The notes: generated from the letters alone by a model not told the origin. 64,000 nucleotides of DNA from Mucilaginibacter sp. OK098 (GCF_900142915.1 NZ_FRCM01000008.1:306258-370257); one strand, 5' to 3'. Positions 51,617-61,249 are shown, counted from the first letter of the stretch. A program made the numbers and translations.

Positions 51617-53977
51617 ATGAAAAAACTATTCCCATTATTTTTTATGCTGATCATATATTGTTCAGCTTTCGCACAAAATCTTACTGATATTTCGGGTGTT
51701 ATTACCAACACACAATCCCAACCGGTAGCCGGCGTCACCGTAACATTACTAAACACCAATTACACCACGGTAAGTAATGCAAAAGGCGAATTCAGAATAA
51801 ACAAAATTCCGGCTGGTAATTATATTATGCACGTCAGCAATGTGGCTTATGCAGAACGCAACACAACAATTAATGTGAGTGGCAAAGGCATGCTATTTAA
51901 TATTAAGCTTAAGGATGTAAGCAACCAATTGGATGAAGTTGTTGTAACTGCACAAAAAAGAGAAGAAGAAGTGCAGCAGGTGCCTGTAAGCATTTCAACG
52001 CTTTCGGCAAAGCAAGTGCAGGCTTACCATTTGCAAAATCTTAAAGAAATTACAGGTATAGTGCCAAATTTATATTCCGCAGGCCCGGGCGATAACCGCA
52101 ACGTTACCGGGGTAAGGGGCATTGTAACAACATCGTATGACCCGGCTGTAACAACCTATATTGACGGTGTAAACCAGTTTAGCCTGGATACCTACATCCC
52201 ACAGCTTTTTGATGTGGAAAGGATAGAAGTTTTACGCGGGCCGCAAGGCACTTTATATGGCCGGAATGCCATGGGTGGTGTAATTAATGTAATAACCAAA
52301 CAACCATCAAACCAAACAAGTGGCTTTGCGGAGATGGAATTTGGCAATTACGGAGAACAACGGTATAGCCTTGGCTTACGCGCCCCCTTAATTAAGGACA
52401 AGTTATTTTTAGGTGTAGCCGGTGTTTATTCAGGCTTTAACGGTTTCTATACCAATGAATTTAACAATACTAAATTTGATAAGCAGCACTTTTTTTTAGG
52501 CAACTATTATCTTAAGTTTTTAGCTAGCCAGAAACTTACGCTTACTCTTAACGTTAAGAATTACGAAAACCGCAATAACGGGCCGTTCCAACTGGCAAGC
52601 AGTCCGGCTGAGGCATTAAGCAATCCGTTTAAGGTTAACCAGAATGCCACTACAAAAATGATCGATAACATTTTTAACGCGTCCTTATCTGCAAATTATA
52701 CAGGCAGCAATTTCAACTTCACCTCGGTTAGCTCATACCAGGAAAACTACAGGTATTATACCGACCCGATTGACGGTGACTTCTCTCCTCTTGATGCAGT
52801 ATCACTGATCAATAATTATGGCGGGAACTGGAACAAAGTAAAAGTTGGTACACAGGAATTCAGGTTAAGTTCACCTGCATCTTCACAATCGCCTTTGAAA
52901 TGGACTGCAGGGCTTTATGGATTTTACCGTTACAGCCCAACAAAAACTGGTACACATTTTGGCGCTGATGCAGCGCAAGTAGGTTCGCCTATAAGTAATT
53001 TCACCAGCATTAATACCAATATTGAGCGTAATTACGGTGCAGCAGCATTTGGGCAGGTAGTTTATACGATTAACCCAAAATGGGATCTCACAGCCGGTTT
53101 GAGATATGATATAGAGCACAAAAAAGAAGAAGTTAAAGGCGAATTTCAGCCAGATGGCGGAGATGCTATGATCACCCAGGCCGATACTTCATCAAAAGCA
53201 AATTTCAGGGCATTCACGCCAAAGCTAACCATTGCTTATCATCTAACAGAAAATAACAACCTGTTTGCAACCTACAGCAGAGGTTTCCGCGCAGGCGGCA
53301 TTAGCCAGTTAGGCTCTGATCCGTCACAGCCGCCACTTTATGCTTACAAGCCGGAATATAGTGACAACTACGAGATAGGCTCAAAAAACTCGTTTTTACA
53401 TAGGAGGCTCCGCTTAAATATTTCGGCATTTTACACACTAGTTAATAATGCGCAGGTGCCAACACTGGTATTACCGGATGCCATTACAGTTACCAAAAAT
53501 GCAGGTAAGCTAAACAGCAAGGGGATTGAGGCCGAATTAGCCGCAACCCTTTTAAAAGGATTGGATCTTGATTATAATTTTGGCTATACCCATGCCCGTT
53601 ATACCGACCTGCTAGTAGCCAGTAATGGTAACGCAGTAAACCTAAAAGGCAACCACCAGGTATATACACCTGAAGTAACTTCTATGCTGGCTCTGCAATA
53701 TGCTTACGGGCTTGGCGGACCGCAAAATGCCCAATTAATAGCCCGCGGAGAATGGCGTTACCTTGGCAATCAATATTTTGACCTGGCCAACCAGATAGAA
53801 CAAAAAGCTTACAGCTTATTTAATGCCCGTATTGGTGTAAGCACCAAAAACTTCGACCTCTTTTTATGGGGACGTAACCTGGCCAACAAAAAATATATTG
53901 ATTACGCTTATGATTTTGGCGCATCGCACCTGGGTAACCCCAAAACGTATGGCGTAAGTTTAGGCGCTAAATTTTAA
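51617..53977 (+). CDS. TonB-dependent outer-membrane receptor
   Basis: A 786-residue receptor. The signal ends YCSAFAQ. A carboxypeptidase-regulatory domain (about 24-105) precedes the TonB-box-like VVVTAQKREEEVQQVPVSI and the plug with VRGIVTTSYDPAVTTYIDGV and VLRGPQGTLYGRNAMGGVINVITKQPS. The barrel ends with a C-terminal aromatic residue (SLGAKF). It lacks an STN domain and the SusC linker, so it belongs to the siderophore/small-substrate type rather than SusC. The ligand is not evident. It follows the ThuA-domain gene but has its own terminator upstream, so functional linkage is uncertain. Confidence 0.93.
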   Translation: MKKLFPLFFMLIIYCSAFAQNLTDISGVITNTQSQPVAGVTVTLLNTNYTTVSNAKGEFRINKIPAGNYIMHVSNVAYAERNTTINVSGKGMLFNIKLKDVSNQLDEVVVTAQKREEEVQQVPVSISTLSAKQVQAYHLQNLKEITGIVPNLYSAGPGDNRNVTGVRGIVTTSYDPAVTTYIDGVNQFSLDTYIPQLFDVERIEVLRGPQGTLYGRNAMGGVINVITKQPSNQTSGFAEMEFGNYGEQRYSLGLRAPLIKDKLFLGVAGVYSGFNGFYTNEFNNTKFDKQHFFLGNYYLKFLASQKLTLTLNVKNYENRNNGPFQLASSPAEALSNPFKVNQNATTKMIDNIFNASLSANYTGSNFNFTSVSSYQENYRYYTDPIDGDFSPLDAVSLINNYGGNWNKVKVGTQEFRLSSPASSQSPLKWTAGLYGFYRYSPTKTGTHFGADAAQVGSPISNFTSINTNIERNYGAAAFGQVVYTINPKWDLTAGLRYDIEHKKEEVKGEFQPDGGDAMITQADTSSKANFRAFTPKLTIAYHLTENNNLFATYSRGFRAGGISQLGSDPSQPPLYAYKPEYSDNYEIGSKNSFLHRRLRLNISAFYTLVNNAQVPTLVLPDAITVTKNAGKLNSKGIEAELAATLLKGLDLDYNFGYTHARYTDLLVASNGNAVNLKGNHQVYTPEVTSMLALQYAYGLGGPQNAQLIARGEWRYLGNQYFDLANQIEQKAYSLFNARIGVSTKNFDLFLWGRNLANKKYIDYAYDFGASHLGNPKTYGVSLGAKF

Positions 53978-54024
53978 ATTTATAGATAGTCAGGCTATAA
54001 ATTAATAATTTGACAATATCTTTC

Positions 54025-54060
54025 AAAAAACGCCCCTGATTTGAGAAAGGGGCGTTTTTT
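54025..54060. terminator. Bidirectional terminator between the TonB receptor and SRPBCC genes
   Basis: AAAAAACGCCCC and GGGGCGTTTTTT pair perfectly around a 12-base loop, with runs of T on both strands. Confidence 0.9.
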
Positions 54061-54111
54061 GTTGGAGGATTTTTAATTTTCTTATCGAAAACTAAACAGC
54101 CGGAAATGAGT

Positions 54112-54561
54112 TCAATTGCGTGGTTGCTTAAAATCGCCTTTCCCTGTAGTCAAATAGGAAAATAAACTTGTTTTTATCCAATGGGTCCAACCTGGCTCAC
54201 AGTCCTTGTAACACTCAACGTTCGGCGTAAGGCCTTCGTGCGTAAAATTCAGATCTGTTACGCCATTGTTTTCATTGAGTTCAAAAATTAATTTGGTGTT
54301 AGCCCATTCCTTTTTATCAGAATACCAGGGCATATTGCAGTCAGTAACTAACCAAACAAGCCTTTTACCGGGAATTAATTCCGTTACGGTAAAGTTAAAG
54401 AAAGAGTCACCTCCCATCTTTATTATAAATTGATCGTCTTGTTTTTCGGAGTTCCCGCTAAAAGTTACTCCCCACCATCCTGGTACATTGCTGATCTTTT
54501 TGATTGCCTCGTCTGCGCTGATTTTTGCAGAGATGCTGCTGTTAAAATCGTTCTTTTCCAT
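54112..54561 (-). CDS. SRPBCC (AHSA1-like) protein
   Basis: A 149-residue protein of the START/SRPBCC fold. Visible family features are the N-terminal ISAKISADEAIKKISNVPGWWG, the middle TVTELIPGKRLVWLVTD and the C-terminal LNFTHEGLTPNVECYKDCEPGWTHWIKTSLFSYLTTGKG. Members bind small hydrophobic ligands or act as Hsp90-ATPase-like folds; the role is unknown. It lies 62 bases after the AraC gene on the same strand, so it may be its target. Confidence 0.85.
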   Translation of the reverse strand: MEKNDFNSSISAKISADEAIKKISNVPGWWGVTFSGNSEKQDDQFIIKMGGDSFFNFTVTELIPGKRLVWLVTDCNMPWYSDKKEWANTKLIFELNENNGVTDLNFTHEGLTPNVECYKDCEPGWTHWIKTSLFSYLTTGKGDFKQPRN

Positions 54562-54623
54562 TTCATTTAATTTTTAAACAAAGATCGGTCGACAGCAACT
54601 TTAAGTATTGTACGAATCGGAAG

Positions 54624-55454
54624 TCAGCTTGTATAATGTTTGGTAGCGAGTTCGTTCATGCTGTTTTGAAGGTCAGTTAGGGTAGATCCAGTGAACCTTT
54701 TAAATGCCCTGATGAAATGGGATTGGTCGTGGTAATGATGATAAATTTGTTCCTTTAGGCTCTGATAATTAGCACCGGCGGAGAATGCCTGGTAAAATTG
54801 CTTAAACCTGGTTATTTCGGAAAGGTTTTTTGGCCCCGTACCCAGGTGTTCTGAAAATTTTGCATGAAGCCAGCGCGAACTATAACCAGTTTCCTTTTCA
54901 AGTTGTGTAACAGTCAGAAGACCATCAGTACCCAATATTCTACCGATACAATAATCATAGATCGGGTCAGTCACCGTTTTCTCCAGCTGTTTGATCAAAA
55001 AGCTTTGTAGGAGCTCCAATTTGACGGCTATAGAATTTGTTTCAACAAGTTGTGATTGAAGTTTTTCGGCGTGGTTGCCGATCAGATCCGCCAAATCCAC
55101 AATTTGATTTTTGACCTCAGCATACGATAAATGAAAAAAACGATACGCGCCGAGTGGGTTAAACTCGATGATTATCGTGCCGGTCTGTGCATCTTCATGT
55201 GAATCAAGGATGACAGGCGAATCGATCAGGCCCGCTAAACTCAGTTTATTTTCAGCTTGAATAAAGGTCTTATCGCCGATGCCGGCCACAATCCCGTTAC
55301 GATAGGTAAGCGTTAATTTAAAATTTGCATTTGGGACGATCAGTTTTCTATCCATCGCGGGAAGGCGGCCGCTACTCTCGAACACATACATTTTGGCAAC
55401 GTACCGGTTGAGTAAAGGGTGTGGCATGACCGGAATGAATCTAAAATTTATCAT
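54624..55454 (-). CDS. AraC-family transcriptional regulator
   Basis: A 276-residue regulator. The N-terminal half, opening MINFRFIPVMPHPLLNRYVAKMYVFESSG, is the DUF6597-type sensor common in Bacteroidota. The C-terminal AraC domain (about 170-265) includes LTVTQLEKETGYSSRWLHAKFSEHLGTGPKNLSEITRFKQFYQ and then HYHDQSHFIRAFKRFTGSTLTDL. The effector is unknown. It is upstream of, and co-directional with, the SRPBCC gene. Confidence 0.9.
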   Translation of the reverse strand: MINFRFIPVMPHPLLNRYVAKMYVFESSGRLPAMDRKLIVPNANFKLTLTYRNGIVAGIGDKTFIQAENKLSLAGLIDSPVILDSHEDAQTGTIIIEFNPLGAYRFFHLSYAEVKNQIVDLADLIGNHAEKLQSQLVETNSIAVKLELLQSFLIKQLEKTVTDPIYDYCIGRILGTDGLLTVTQLEKETGYSSRWLHAKFSEHLGTGPKNLSEITRFKQFYQAFSAGANYQSLKEQIYHHYHDQSHFIRAFKRFTGSTLTDLQNSMNELATKHYTS

Positions 55455-55768
55455 TTGTCTGTCAGTGCGAAGTATTATTACCGGTTAAAAATACTGCTAA
55501 AAAATAACTTTTCCCAATTTCTATTCCTGACCTGCTTAGGAAATAAAAAAGCCTTCAGAAATTACCTGAAGGTTCAATTAGCAGTACAGTTTTAAGCACA
55601 ATGCTATTCGTTTCATGTTTTGAAGGGGTTTGAAGTTAAGTAATCGTTTTTCTTTTCTAAGTCTGTATTAAGGTTTAGTTTATAGGCAGCAAACACGAAT
55701 AAAGAAGGCCCGCCTTATACCTGAATCGGTGGCTTTACCACAATATTAATTAATGACATAGATCAAGT
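55455..55768. other. Gene-free gap before the surface locus
   Basis: These 314 bases carry no gene. They hold a terminator for the minus-strand surface gene (55545-55572) and otherwise AT-rich sequence; no promoter for the AraC gene could be picked. Confidence 0.6.
55545..55572 (-). terminator. Terminator of the C1q-like surface gene
   Basis: Read on the minus strand, CCTTCAG and CTGAAGG pair around GTAATTT and are followed by CTTTTTTATTT. Confidence 0.75.
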
Positions 55769-56704
55769 TCAATTAGCAATTTTGTAACCGTAGAGTGAGC
55801 TGACAACTACCTGAAAAGAACTGCCACTGCTCACTGCGGCTGTTGCGGCCATACTTACAGTTTCACCTGCATTCAGAAACGTGACGCAAGACGTATTCAA
55901 ACCTTCGAAAGTTACCGGATTGGATTGAAAGTTTTGAACGAGTGCAGTAGCGGACCCTCCAAAGTTCTTTATCAAGTACAAAGTAACAGACCCAAAACTG
56001 GGACTACCAGCCACAGAACTATTGTCAAATTGTGTACATCCGTAAAACATATAAAAGCCGCTGGTAGGGGCAGTGAATCGTCCGTTGGCGGTATTCAATA
56101 CGTTGCCTGTATTAATTACGGTTCCCTGCGGATAAGTGATTTCGTTTTTAATTGAAAGCGATGGAGAAGCTGTACATGTTTGCCGCGTACTGGTAGGCAC
56201 CGCTGAAAACGGATAAGTGGATGCCGCTGCAGGAACACTGTTAGAGCTTGACAACAGTACCAGTTCCCAGGTTGTTCCTGTGGTGGTGCCCTTGTTTATA
56301 AAAAATGCATAATATCCCGCTGGTACATCGACCGAAGCTACACCGGCACCGCTTTGGTTATCGATCAGTTCGGCTCCGTTGGCCGCCACCGTCAGTATTG
56401 CTGTTCCAGTATTCTTGAAATGATACATCCTCCCTGAGAAATTGCCCGCCCCACTTATGGCTGCGGGCAGCGTAAGCGTACCATTACTGCTGCCATTATA
56501 AGCATCATAAAAATCGTTAGCGCCTACGGTCCCGCTGGCACTAACATTCTTGTACGTAGCCGCAAACGATCCGTTTACGGTAAGTTTACTACCCGGAGTG
56601 TACGTGCCGATGCCAGTGTTGCCGGTTTGCGCATACAAGCTGCTGCAGGCAAGGAAGAATCCTGTTAAAATAATCGCTGTTTTGCAGATGTGTTGTACTT
56701 TCAT
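55769..56704 (-). CDS. Secreted surface protein with C1q-like C-terminal head
   Basis: A 311-residue secreted protein. A signal peptide ending LYAQ is followed by TGNTGIGTYTPGSKLTVNGSFAATYKN and a beta-rich module (about 27-165). The C-terminal portion (about 205-311) has the C1q/TNF-like spacing NGRFTAPTSGFYMFYGC, SVTLYLIKN and CVTFLNAGETVSMAATAAV, ending SSLYGYKIAN, so a C1q-like jelly roll is likely. The N-terminal 165 residues closely match the next gene. No sorting domain is seen, so export may be by Sec alone. A terminator follows. Confidence 0.75.
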   Translation of the reverse strand: MKVQHICKTAIILTGFFLACSSLYAQTGNTGIGTYTPGSKLTVNGSFAATYKNVSASGTVGANDFYDAYNGSSNGTLTLPAAISGAGNFSGRMYHFKNTGTAILTVAANGAELIDNQSGAGVASVDVPAGYYAFFINKGTTTGTTWELVLLSSSNSVPAAASTYPFSAVPTSTRQTCTASPSLSIKNEITYPQGTVINTGNVLNTANGRFTAPTSGFYMFYGCTQFDNSSVAGSPSFGSVTLYLIKNFGGSATALVQNFQSNPVTFEGLNTSCVTFLNAGETVSMAATAAVSSGSSFQVVVSSLYGYKIAN

Positions 56705-56834
56705 TTTTGTAAGGATTTTAATTTTTTATGCTGGGATTGTTTATTTGTTTTTTAAGACAGTGAATAGAACGGTGTATTATTTAATGCAGTCACAGAATTA
56801 AAAAAAAATCCCATAATAAAAGGTTTATACTTCA

Positions 56835-57689
56835 TTAATTTTGGAACTTTACAAAATCCAAATAAAAAGCAGGATTACCAATGTTATAACCAGCTGGAAT
56901 TACGCCATTAGTTTTACCGGCTAACACTGTGTAGGTTCCTGGTGTTGCGAAATATAATACACGGTTTTGATCTCTGGGGATAAAAATAACCGCGGTAGCA
57001 GATCCGCAATAGCTTCTCCAGACATCTCCAATTCCGTTTATATAAAAGAAATAATCGTTACAATCTGAATTAATTGTAACGCCACAACGGAAAAAATACC
57101 AGCCTTTTGCCGGGACTGTCACTGAAATTCCTGTAGCCAAGCCTGAAGCACCTGTAGATCCTGTAAAAGGATTAACTAATGTTCCTGTGTAAGGAGTCCA
57201 GTTATTTGCAAATGCTGTAACACTGCTGCCTACAATGGCTACTTCCCAGGTAACGCCACTTGTAGCGCCCTTAGAGATAAACATACCATAAAAACCCGCA
57301 GGTAGTGTTATACTGGCAACGCCCGGCCCGCTCTGGTCGTCCATAAGTTCACTGCCATTGGCTACTATGGTTAGCGCACTGCTTGTGCTGGTGTTTTTAA
57401 TATGATACACCCGGCCACTAAAATTGCCTGACCCTGAGATAGCAGCAGGTAATGTAACGGTACCGGCAGAACTGCCATTCCATGCCAGGTAGTAGTCGCT
57501 GGCCACCAGAGTGTATGTTGTGGCGGTAATATTTTTGTACGTAGCGGCAAAAGAACCGTTCACTGTAAGTGTACTACCCGGTGTGTAGGTGCCGATGCCA
57601 GTGTTGCCGGTTTGCGCATAAAGGCTATTGCAGGTAAGGAAGAGTCCTGTTATAATAATAGCTATTTTGCAGATGCGTTGTACATTCAT
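56835..57689 (-). CDS. Paralogous secreted surface protein with a different C-terminal head
   Basis: A 284-residue secreted protein. Residues 1-160 are nearly the same as in the neighbouring gene (signal ending LYAQ, TGNTGIGTYTPGSTLTVNGSFAATYKN, then GTVTLPAAISGSGNFSGRVYHIKN). From about 165 onward the sequence (NPFTGSTGASGLATGISVTVPAKGWYFFRCGVTINSDC, FYLDFVKFQN) differs completely from its partner and resembles a beta-sandwich rather than the C1q pattern. This is a tandem duplication followed by head replacement. The two genes are co-directional with a 130-base gap. Confidence 0.75.
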   Translation of the reverse strand: MNVQRICKIAIIITGLFLTCNSLYAQTGNTGIGTYTPGSTLTVNGSFAATYKNITATTYTLVASDYYLAWNGSSAGTVTLPAAISGSGNFSGRVYHIKNTSTSSALTIVANGSELMDDQSGPGVASITLPAGFYGMFISKGATSGVTWEVAIVGSSVTAFANNWTPYTGTLVNPFTGSTGASGLATGISVTVPAKGWYFFRCGVTINSDCNDYFFYINGIGDVWRSYCGSATAVIFIPRDQNRVLYFATPGTYTVLAGKTNGVIPAGYNIGNPAFYLDFVKFQN

Positions 57690-57822
57690 TTTGTTGGTGT
57701 TTTTATTTTTTTATGTTAGTATTGTTTACTTCAGACTAAGTTTTTCTTTCTTTTAACCGGATATTATAATTATTTTGAAAATAACATTCAGGAACGACTC
57801 TCAAAAATGCCCGCAGCTATTC

Positions 57823-58209
57823 TTACGCCTGCAGATAATATGCTGTTTCTATTGCCATTTCCAGCATTCTTTGCTTATGCTTCTTTAACAGGCTATTCCA
57901 CCAGAAGCTATATTGCCGGGGATAAGTTATCCTTTCCTGGTATTCACTCCTCGACAAATTTTCAAAAGCCAGCAGCTTATACATTACCTTTTTCGAATGG
58001 TCCACCACTGCGTGCGACCTTCGTGTATACCCGAATTGAACATTCAAAACCTGGTTGGTTTTTCCTGACAGCAACACATGCTCAAAAATTTCAACCTGTA
58101 TAGTTGAGAATTTGCGGGTTTTTAGTACAGGTCGGGTTTCGTATTTTATTTCGTCTGCCTGCCTGATAGTATTGTGTATCATCATAAAATTGTATAAAGT
58201 ACCTTGCAT
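57823..58209 (-). CDS. Small protein with a degenerate LuxR-type HTH
   Basis: A 128-residue basic protein with no signal or membrane segment. Residues about 33-80 resemble a LuxR/GerE helix-turn-helix in spacing: FSTIQVEIFEHVLLSGKTN lines up with the helix 1-2 region, and RRSHAVVDHSKKVMYKL with the recognition helix, but several consensus positions (notably the TVK of TVKxHxxxIxxKL, here AVVDHxxxV) differ. The remainder is charged and helical. A plus-strand frame overlaps part of it but has no features. It lies between the surface proteins and the PorE-like gene, so a local regulatory role is possible. This is an inference, and the call is uncertain. Confidence 0.5.
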   Translation of the reverse strand: MQGTLYNFMMIHNTIRQADEIKYETRPVLKTRKFSTIQVEIFEHVLLSGKTNQVLNVQFGYTRRSHAVVDHSKKVMYKLLAFENLSRSEYQERITYPRQYSFWWNSLLKKHKQRMLEMAIETAYYLQA

Positions 58210-58283
58210 CCCCGGTTAACTAATCGGGCGGCCTGTCAATTTGAGCCGGCGCATTTGCGCAAACCCTTATAAACCACCCCACA

Positions 58284-60260
58284 TTAATATTTAACAATAT
58301 GAAATTCCGTTCTCCTGTTCGCCTGGTGCTGCTCTATAGTACAGCTAACCCCGTTACTGCATCCGTTCACCAGGCGTGTTTCACCATAGCCTTTTGCCGT
58401 GATGCGATTTTTATTGATGCCCCTGTCAATTATATATTTTACAGCCGCATCGGCACGTCTTTGCGATAAAGCCATGTTGTATTGGTCGCTGCCGCGACTA
58501 TCAGTGTGCGAACCAAGTTCAATCCATATAGTCGGGTTGTCATTTAATATTTTAACAAGTTTATCAAGCTCTATTGAGGCGTCTGGGCGGATATTGGATT
58601 TATCGAAATTGTAGTAAATATTTTTCAGAACAATCTCCTTGTTCAATTCTATCTTTTCAAGATAAAGGTCTTTTCTTATTACGGTTGAGGTTGTGAGGTT
58701 TACCGTACTTGCGCTGGCAGCATCGCCCCGGAACCCGGTTTTCTCGCCCGTTAGGTTATAGGTAGAATTGGTATCCAAATCGAATTTAAACCTCCCGTCT
58801 GTATCCGTTTGTACTTTTAGTGGCATACCATTAAGTTTAGTGAGCGAAATAATGGTATTGGAAAGCGGTTGATGAGTATCCTTATCATAGGCAGTACCTT
58901 CCAGCTTAAATACCAGTACTATTGGCTTTGGCGTGTTAAAGCTGTAAATATCATCGCTGCCCAGCCCATTCGGTCTGTTCGATGAAAAATATCCTGTAGT
59001 CGAGCTGTCAAAGTTGTATGCAAAATCATCTTGAGGCGAGTTTAGCGGGTAACCCAAATTCACAGGGGTGGAAAAACTTCCGTTAACCGTTGTCGTTTTA
59101 AAAATATCGAGTCCACCCATGCCAATAAGGCCATCGCTGCTGAAATAAAAGTTATTATCATCGTCAAAATGGGGGGTACGTTCATTACCGGATGTGTTAA
59201 TTGCGGCTAAGTTAACCGGGGCGTTCCAATCACCGGTATCATTTCTTTTGCAGTAATAAATATCCATTCCGCCTTTTCCACCTGGCATGTTCGATGTAAA
59301 ATACAGCGTTTTTCCATCTTTACTGATGCAGGGGTCGCCCACAGAATACTCACCTACCTTATTATATTTAAATGCTGTAGCAACAGCCCAGTTGCCGGCG
59401 CTGTCTTTTTTGCAGCTGTATATTTCAACATTAATGGTTACCAGCTTACCCTTTCTGTCATATTCAGATTTTTTGGGGATCCGCGTAAGCGTAAAATATA
59501 GCTCATTCCCATTGCCGGTAAAGCTTGCCGGCCCCACATGATAATCTGTTTTTACGGTTACCGGAAAATAGCTTATATCGCCTGATTTGCTGTTTTGTTG
59601 ATATAGACGCAGGTAGCTGTTCCCTGTCCATCCGTAAATAGTTTTGCCGGGTACATGCCCGCCATCGAATTTTAAAAATGGACGGCCGGTTTTTTGTATA
59701 CTATTTACGTACGATGTTGAATCATTCCTGTCTGAGGCAAAAACAATATTGCTGCCATAAGCGGCGGCCCCCCAGTCTGATTTTGCAGTATTTATTGTTT
59801 TCAGGTTATTGATAATTACATGCCGTGGCGTTTTCATCCATATAGCGGCAGAATCGCATGATAAGATCCATATTGTTTTTTGTGCGGGTGTAACCTGTTT
59901 GTTAAGCTCGGCATATTTCAGGTATGCTACCTTGGCTTCGTTATACTTGGCATTATTCTGCAGGGCCTTTGCATAATTCAACAGATCATCAGGCATGCTG
60001 CCGGGCATGCCCGTGGCAATAGCGTACCAGCTTTCGGTTTCTTTATAATTTTGTATGTATGAATAGCATAATGCCAGGCGTTCGGCAGCATGGAATGTTT
60101 GCTTTTTCCGATAAGCCTGCTCATACAAATCAATCGCTTTAATATAATCGAATAGCTCATATTTTGCATCAGCCGCTTTGATAATATATTGAGCTTTTAC
60201 AGGCGCAAAAAAAGCTACTGATAATAGTACAGCTAAAAATGTGGGTAAATATCGCTTCAT
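58284..60260 (-). CDS. PorE-like TPR / beta-propeller / OmpA outer-membrane protein
   Basis: A 658-residue secreted protein with a signal ending FAPVKAQ. N-terminal TPR-like helices (about 25-125), a PD40/WD40-type propeller (about 150-440, with repeated DGKTLYFTSNMPGGKGGMDIYYC and DDNNFYFSSDGLIGMGGLDI blades), a CRD beta-sandwich (about 447-520), and a C-terminal OmpA domain (about 545-658: IYYNFDKSNIRPDASIELDKL, IELGSHTDSRGSDQYNMALSQRRA) follow the order described for PorE of the type IX secretion system. The OmpA part should hold peptidoglycan. It shares an operon with the PorP/SprF gene, 20 bases apart. Confidence 0.88.
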   Translation of the reverse strand: MKRYLPTFLAVLLSVAFFAPVKAQYIIKAADAKYELFDYIKAIDLYEQAYRKKQTFHAAERLALCYSYIQNYKETESWYAIATGMPGSMPDDLLNYAKALQNNAKYNEAKVAYLKYAELNKQVTPAQKTIWILSCDSAAIWMKTPRHVIINNLKTINTAKSDWGAAAYGSNIVFASDRNDSTSYVNSIQKTGRPFLKFDGGHVPGKTIYGWTGNSYLRLYQQNSKSGDISYFPVTVKTDYHVGPASFTGNGNELYFTLTRIPKKSEYDRKGKLVTINVEIYSCKKDSAGNWAVATAFKYNKVGEYSVGDPCISKDGKTLYFTSNMPGGKGGMDIYYCKRNDTGDWNAPVNLAAINTSGNERTPHFDDDNNFYFSSDGLIGMGGLDIFKTTTVNGSFSTPVNLGYPLNSPQDDFAYNFDSSTTGYFSSNRPNGLGSDDIYSFNTPKPIVLVFKLEGTAYDKDTHQPLSNTIISLTKLNGMPLKVQTDTDGRFKFDLDTNSTYNLTGEKTGFRGDAASASTVNLTTSTVIRKDLYLEKIELNKEIVLKNIYYNFDKSNIRPDASIELDKLVKILNDNPTIWIELGSHTDSRGSDQYNMALSQRRADAAVKYIIDRGINKNRITAKGYGETRLVNGCSNGVSCTIEQHQANRRTEFHIVKY

Positions 60261-60280
60261 CTGGATAAATTTTATCACTC

Positions 60281-61249
60281 TTAAAAATACCTTGGAGTCA
60301 ACATTCTTGAATCCTTTTTTTCAAAGAAATATCCTATCGATATTTCATGCGTTCCACCACTGTATCCCTGCAATGGTCCTACAGATATGTCATAAGCATA
60401 TCCTATGCGGAAGTTCTGGGCAGAGAAAATCTGGGCTGCCACTACAATTGAGTTTGCCTGCGACAAACCCTTCTGCAAATAGCTCTTGTTATATAATTTC
60501 ACTCCCGTACGGTAAGAACAGCCTATCCATACTTTTGCCTTTAATAAAAGGAATGCATTCACATCTAAACTTGTTGGCCCCGCGCGGTCATCTTTTATAA
60601 GGAATGACGGTTTCAACTGAATGTCCTCTGATAGGGGTAAAAGCATGCCCGCCGTTAAATAATAATGCGGTTTGGGTTGTGGAATCAATGAAGAGTTGGG
60701 TATTTTATAAAATTGCGAAACCAGGTTATCAGCAGAAAGCCCTGCATAATATTTATCATCGGCATAATAAACACCTGTCCGTGCGTCGGCCATAATTTTG
60801 CTTTGGATGCCAGTAGGCAAGTAAGGTTCAGGGTCGTTAGCGTACAACTTTGAACCATCTATACCGAACTGCACAATGCCAACACCAAGACCAAACGCCA
60901 GCCGGGCGCTTCCATCAGCATTCATCTGGATACGATAAGCATAATTTCCATAGGCTGCTATGTTACTCTGTGCCCCAAGGCGGTCATTCGATAATTGAAG
61001 CGCCAAGCCAACCCGGTTATCATTTGCAATAGCATCTATAGCCAGCGATTCTGTTTGCGGCGCTCCGGGCATTCCCGTCCACTGGTTACGATAAAAGCCC
61101 TGTACATTCAGTTGCTCTCTGTACCCTGCATATGCAGGGTTAATGTAAATTCCGTTAAACATATATTGGCTAAACTGTGCATCCTGCTGGGCTTTACCTA
61201 TTTGTACCCCTGCCAATACCACCAATAACGCTAGTAAAATCTTTTTCAT
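60281..61249 (-). CDS. PorP/SprF-family outer-membrane protein
   Basis: A 322-residue beta-barrel protein with a signal ending VQIGKAQ. The opening AQQDAQFSQYMFNGIYINPAYAGYREQLNVQGFYRNQWTGMPGAPQT and the C-terminal RIGYAYDISVGPLQGYSGGTHEISIGYFF are the family hallmarks. SprF-like proteins are needed for type IX secretion and surface attachment of proteins carrying the type-B sorting domain, and such a protein lies directly upstream. An in-frame start at 61303 would add 18 residues ahead of the signal and is not preferred. Confidence 0.93.
   Translation of the reverse strand: MKKILLALLVVLAGVQIGKAQQDAQFSQYMFNGIYINPAYAGYREQLNVQGFYRNQWTGMPGAPQTESLAIDAIANDNRVGLALQLSNDRLGAQSNIAAYGNYAYRIQMNADGSARLAFGLGVGIVQFGIDGSKLYANDPEPYLPTGIQSKIMADARTGVYYADDKYYAGLSADNLVSQFYKIPNSSLIPQPKPHYYLTAGMLLPLSEDIQLKPSFLIKDDRAGPTSLDVNAFLLLKAKVWIGCSYRTGVKLYNKSYLQKGLSQANSIVVAAQIFSAQNFRIGYAYDISVGPLQGYSGGTHEISIGYFFEKKDSRMLTPRYF

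Noticed and set aside
51577..51617. ThuA-domain gene and TonB receptor as one operon
   Set aside because: A strong terminator and a possible new -7 box lie between them.
57807..58103. A 98-codon plus-strand frame overlapping the LuxR-like gene
   Set aside because: It has no family features and is opposite in direction to every gene of the cluster; the minus-strand reading shows a plausible helix-turn-helix.
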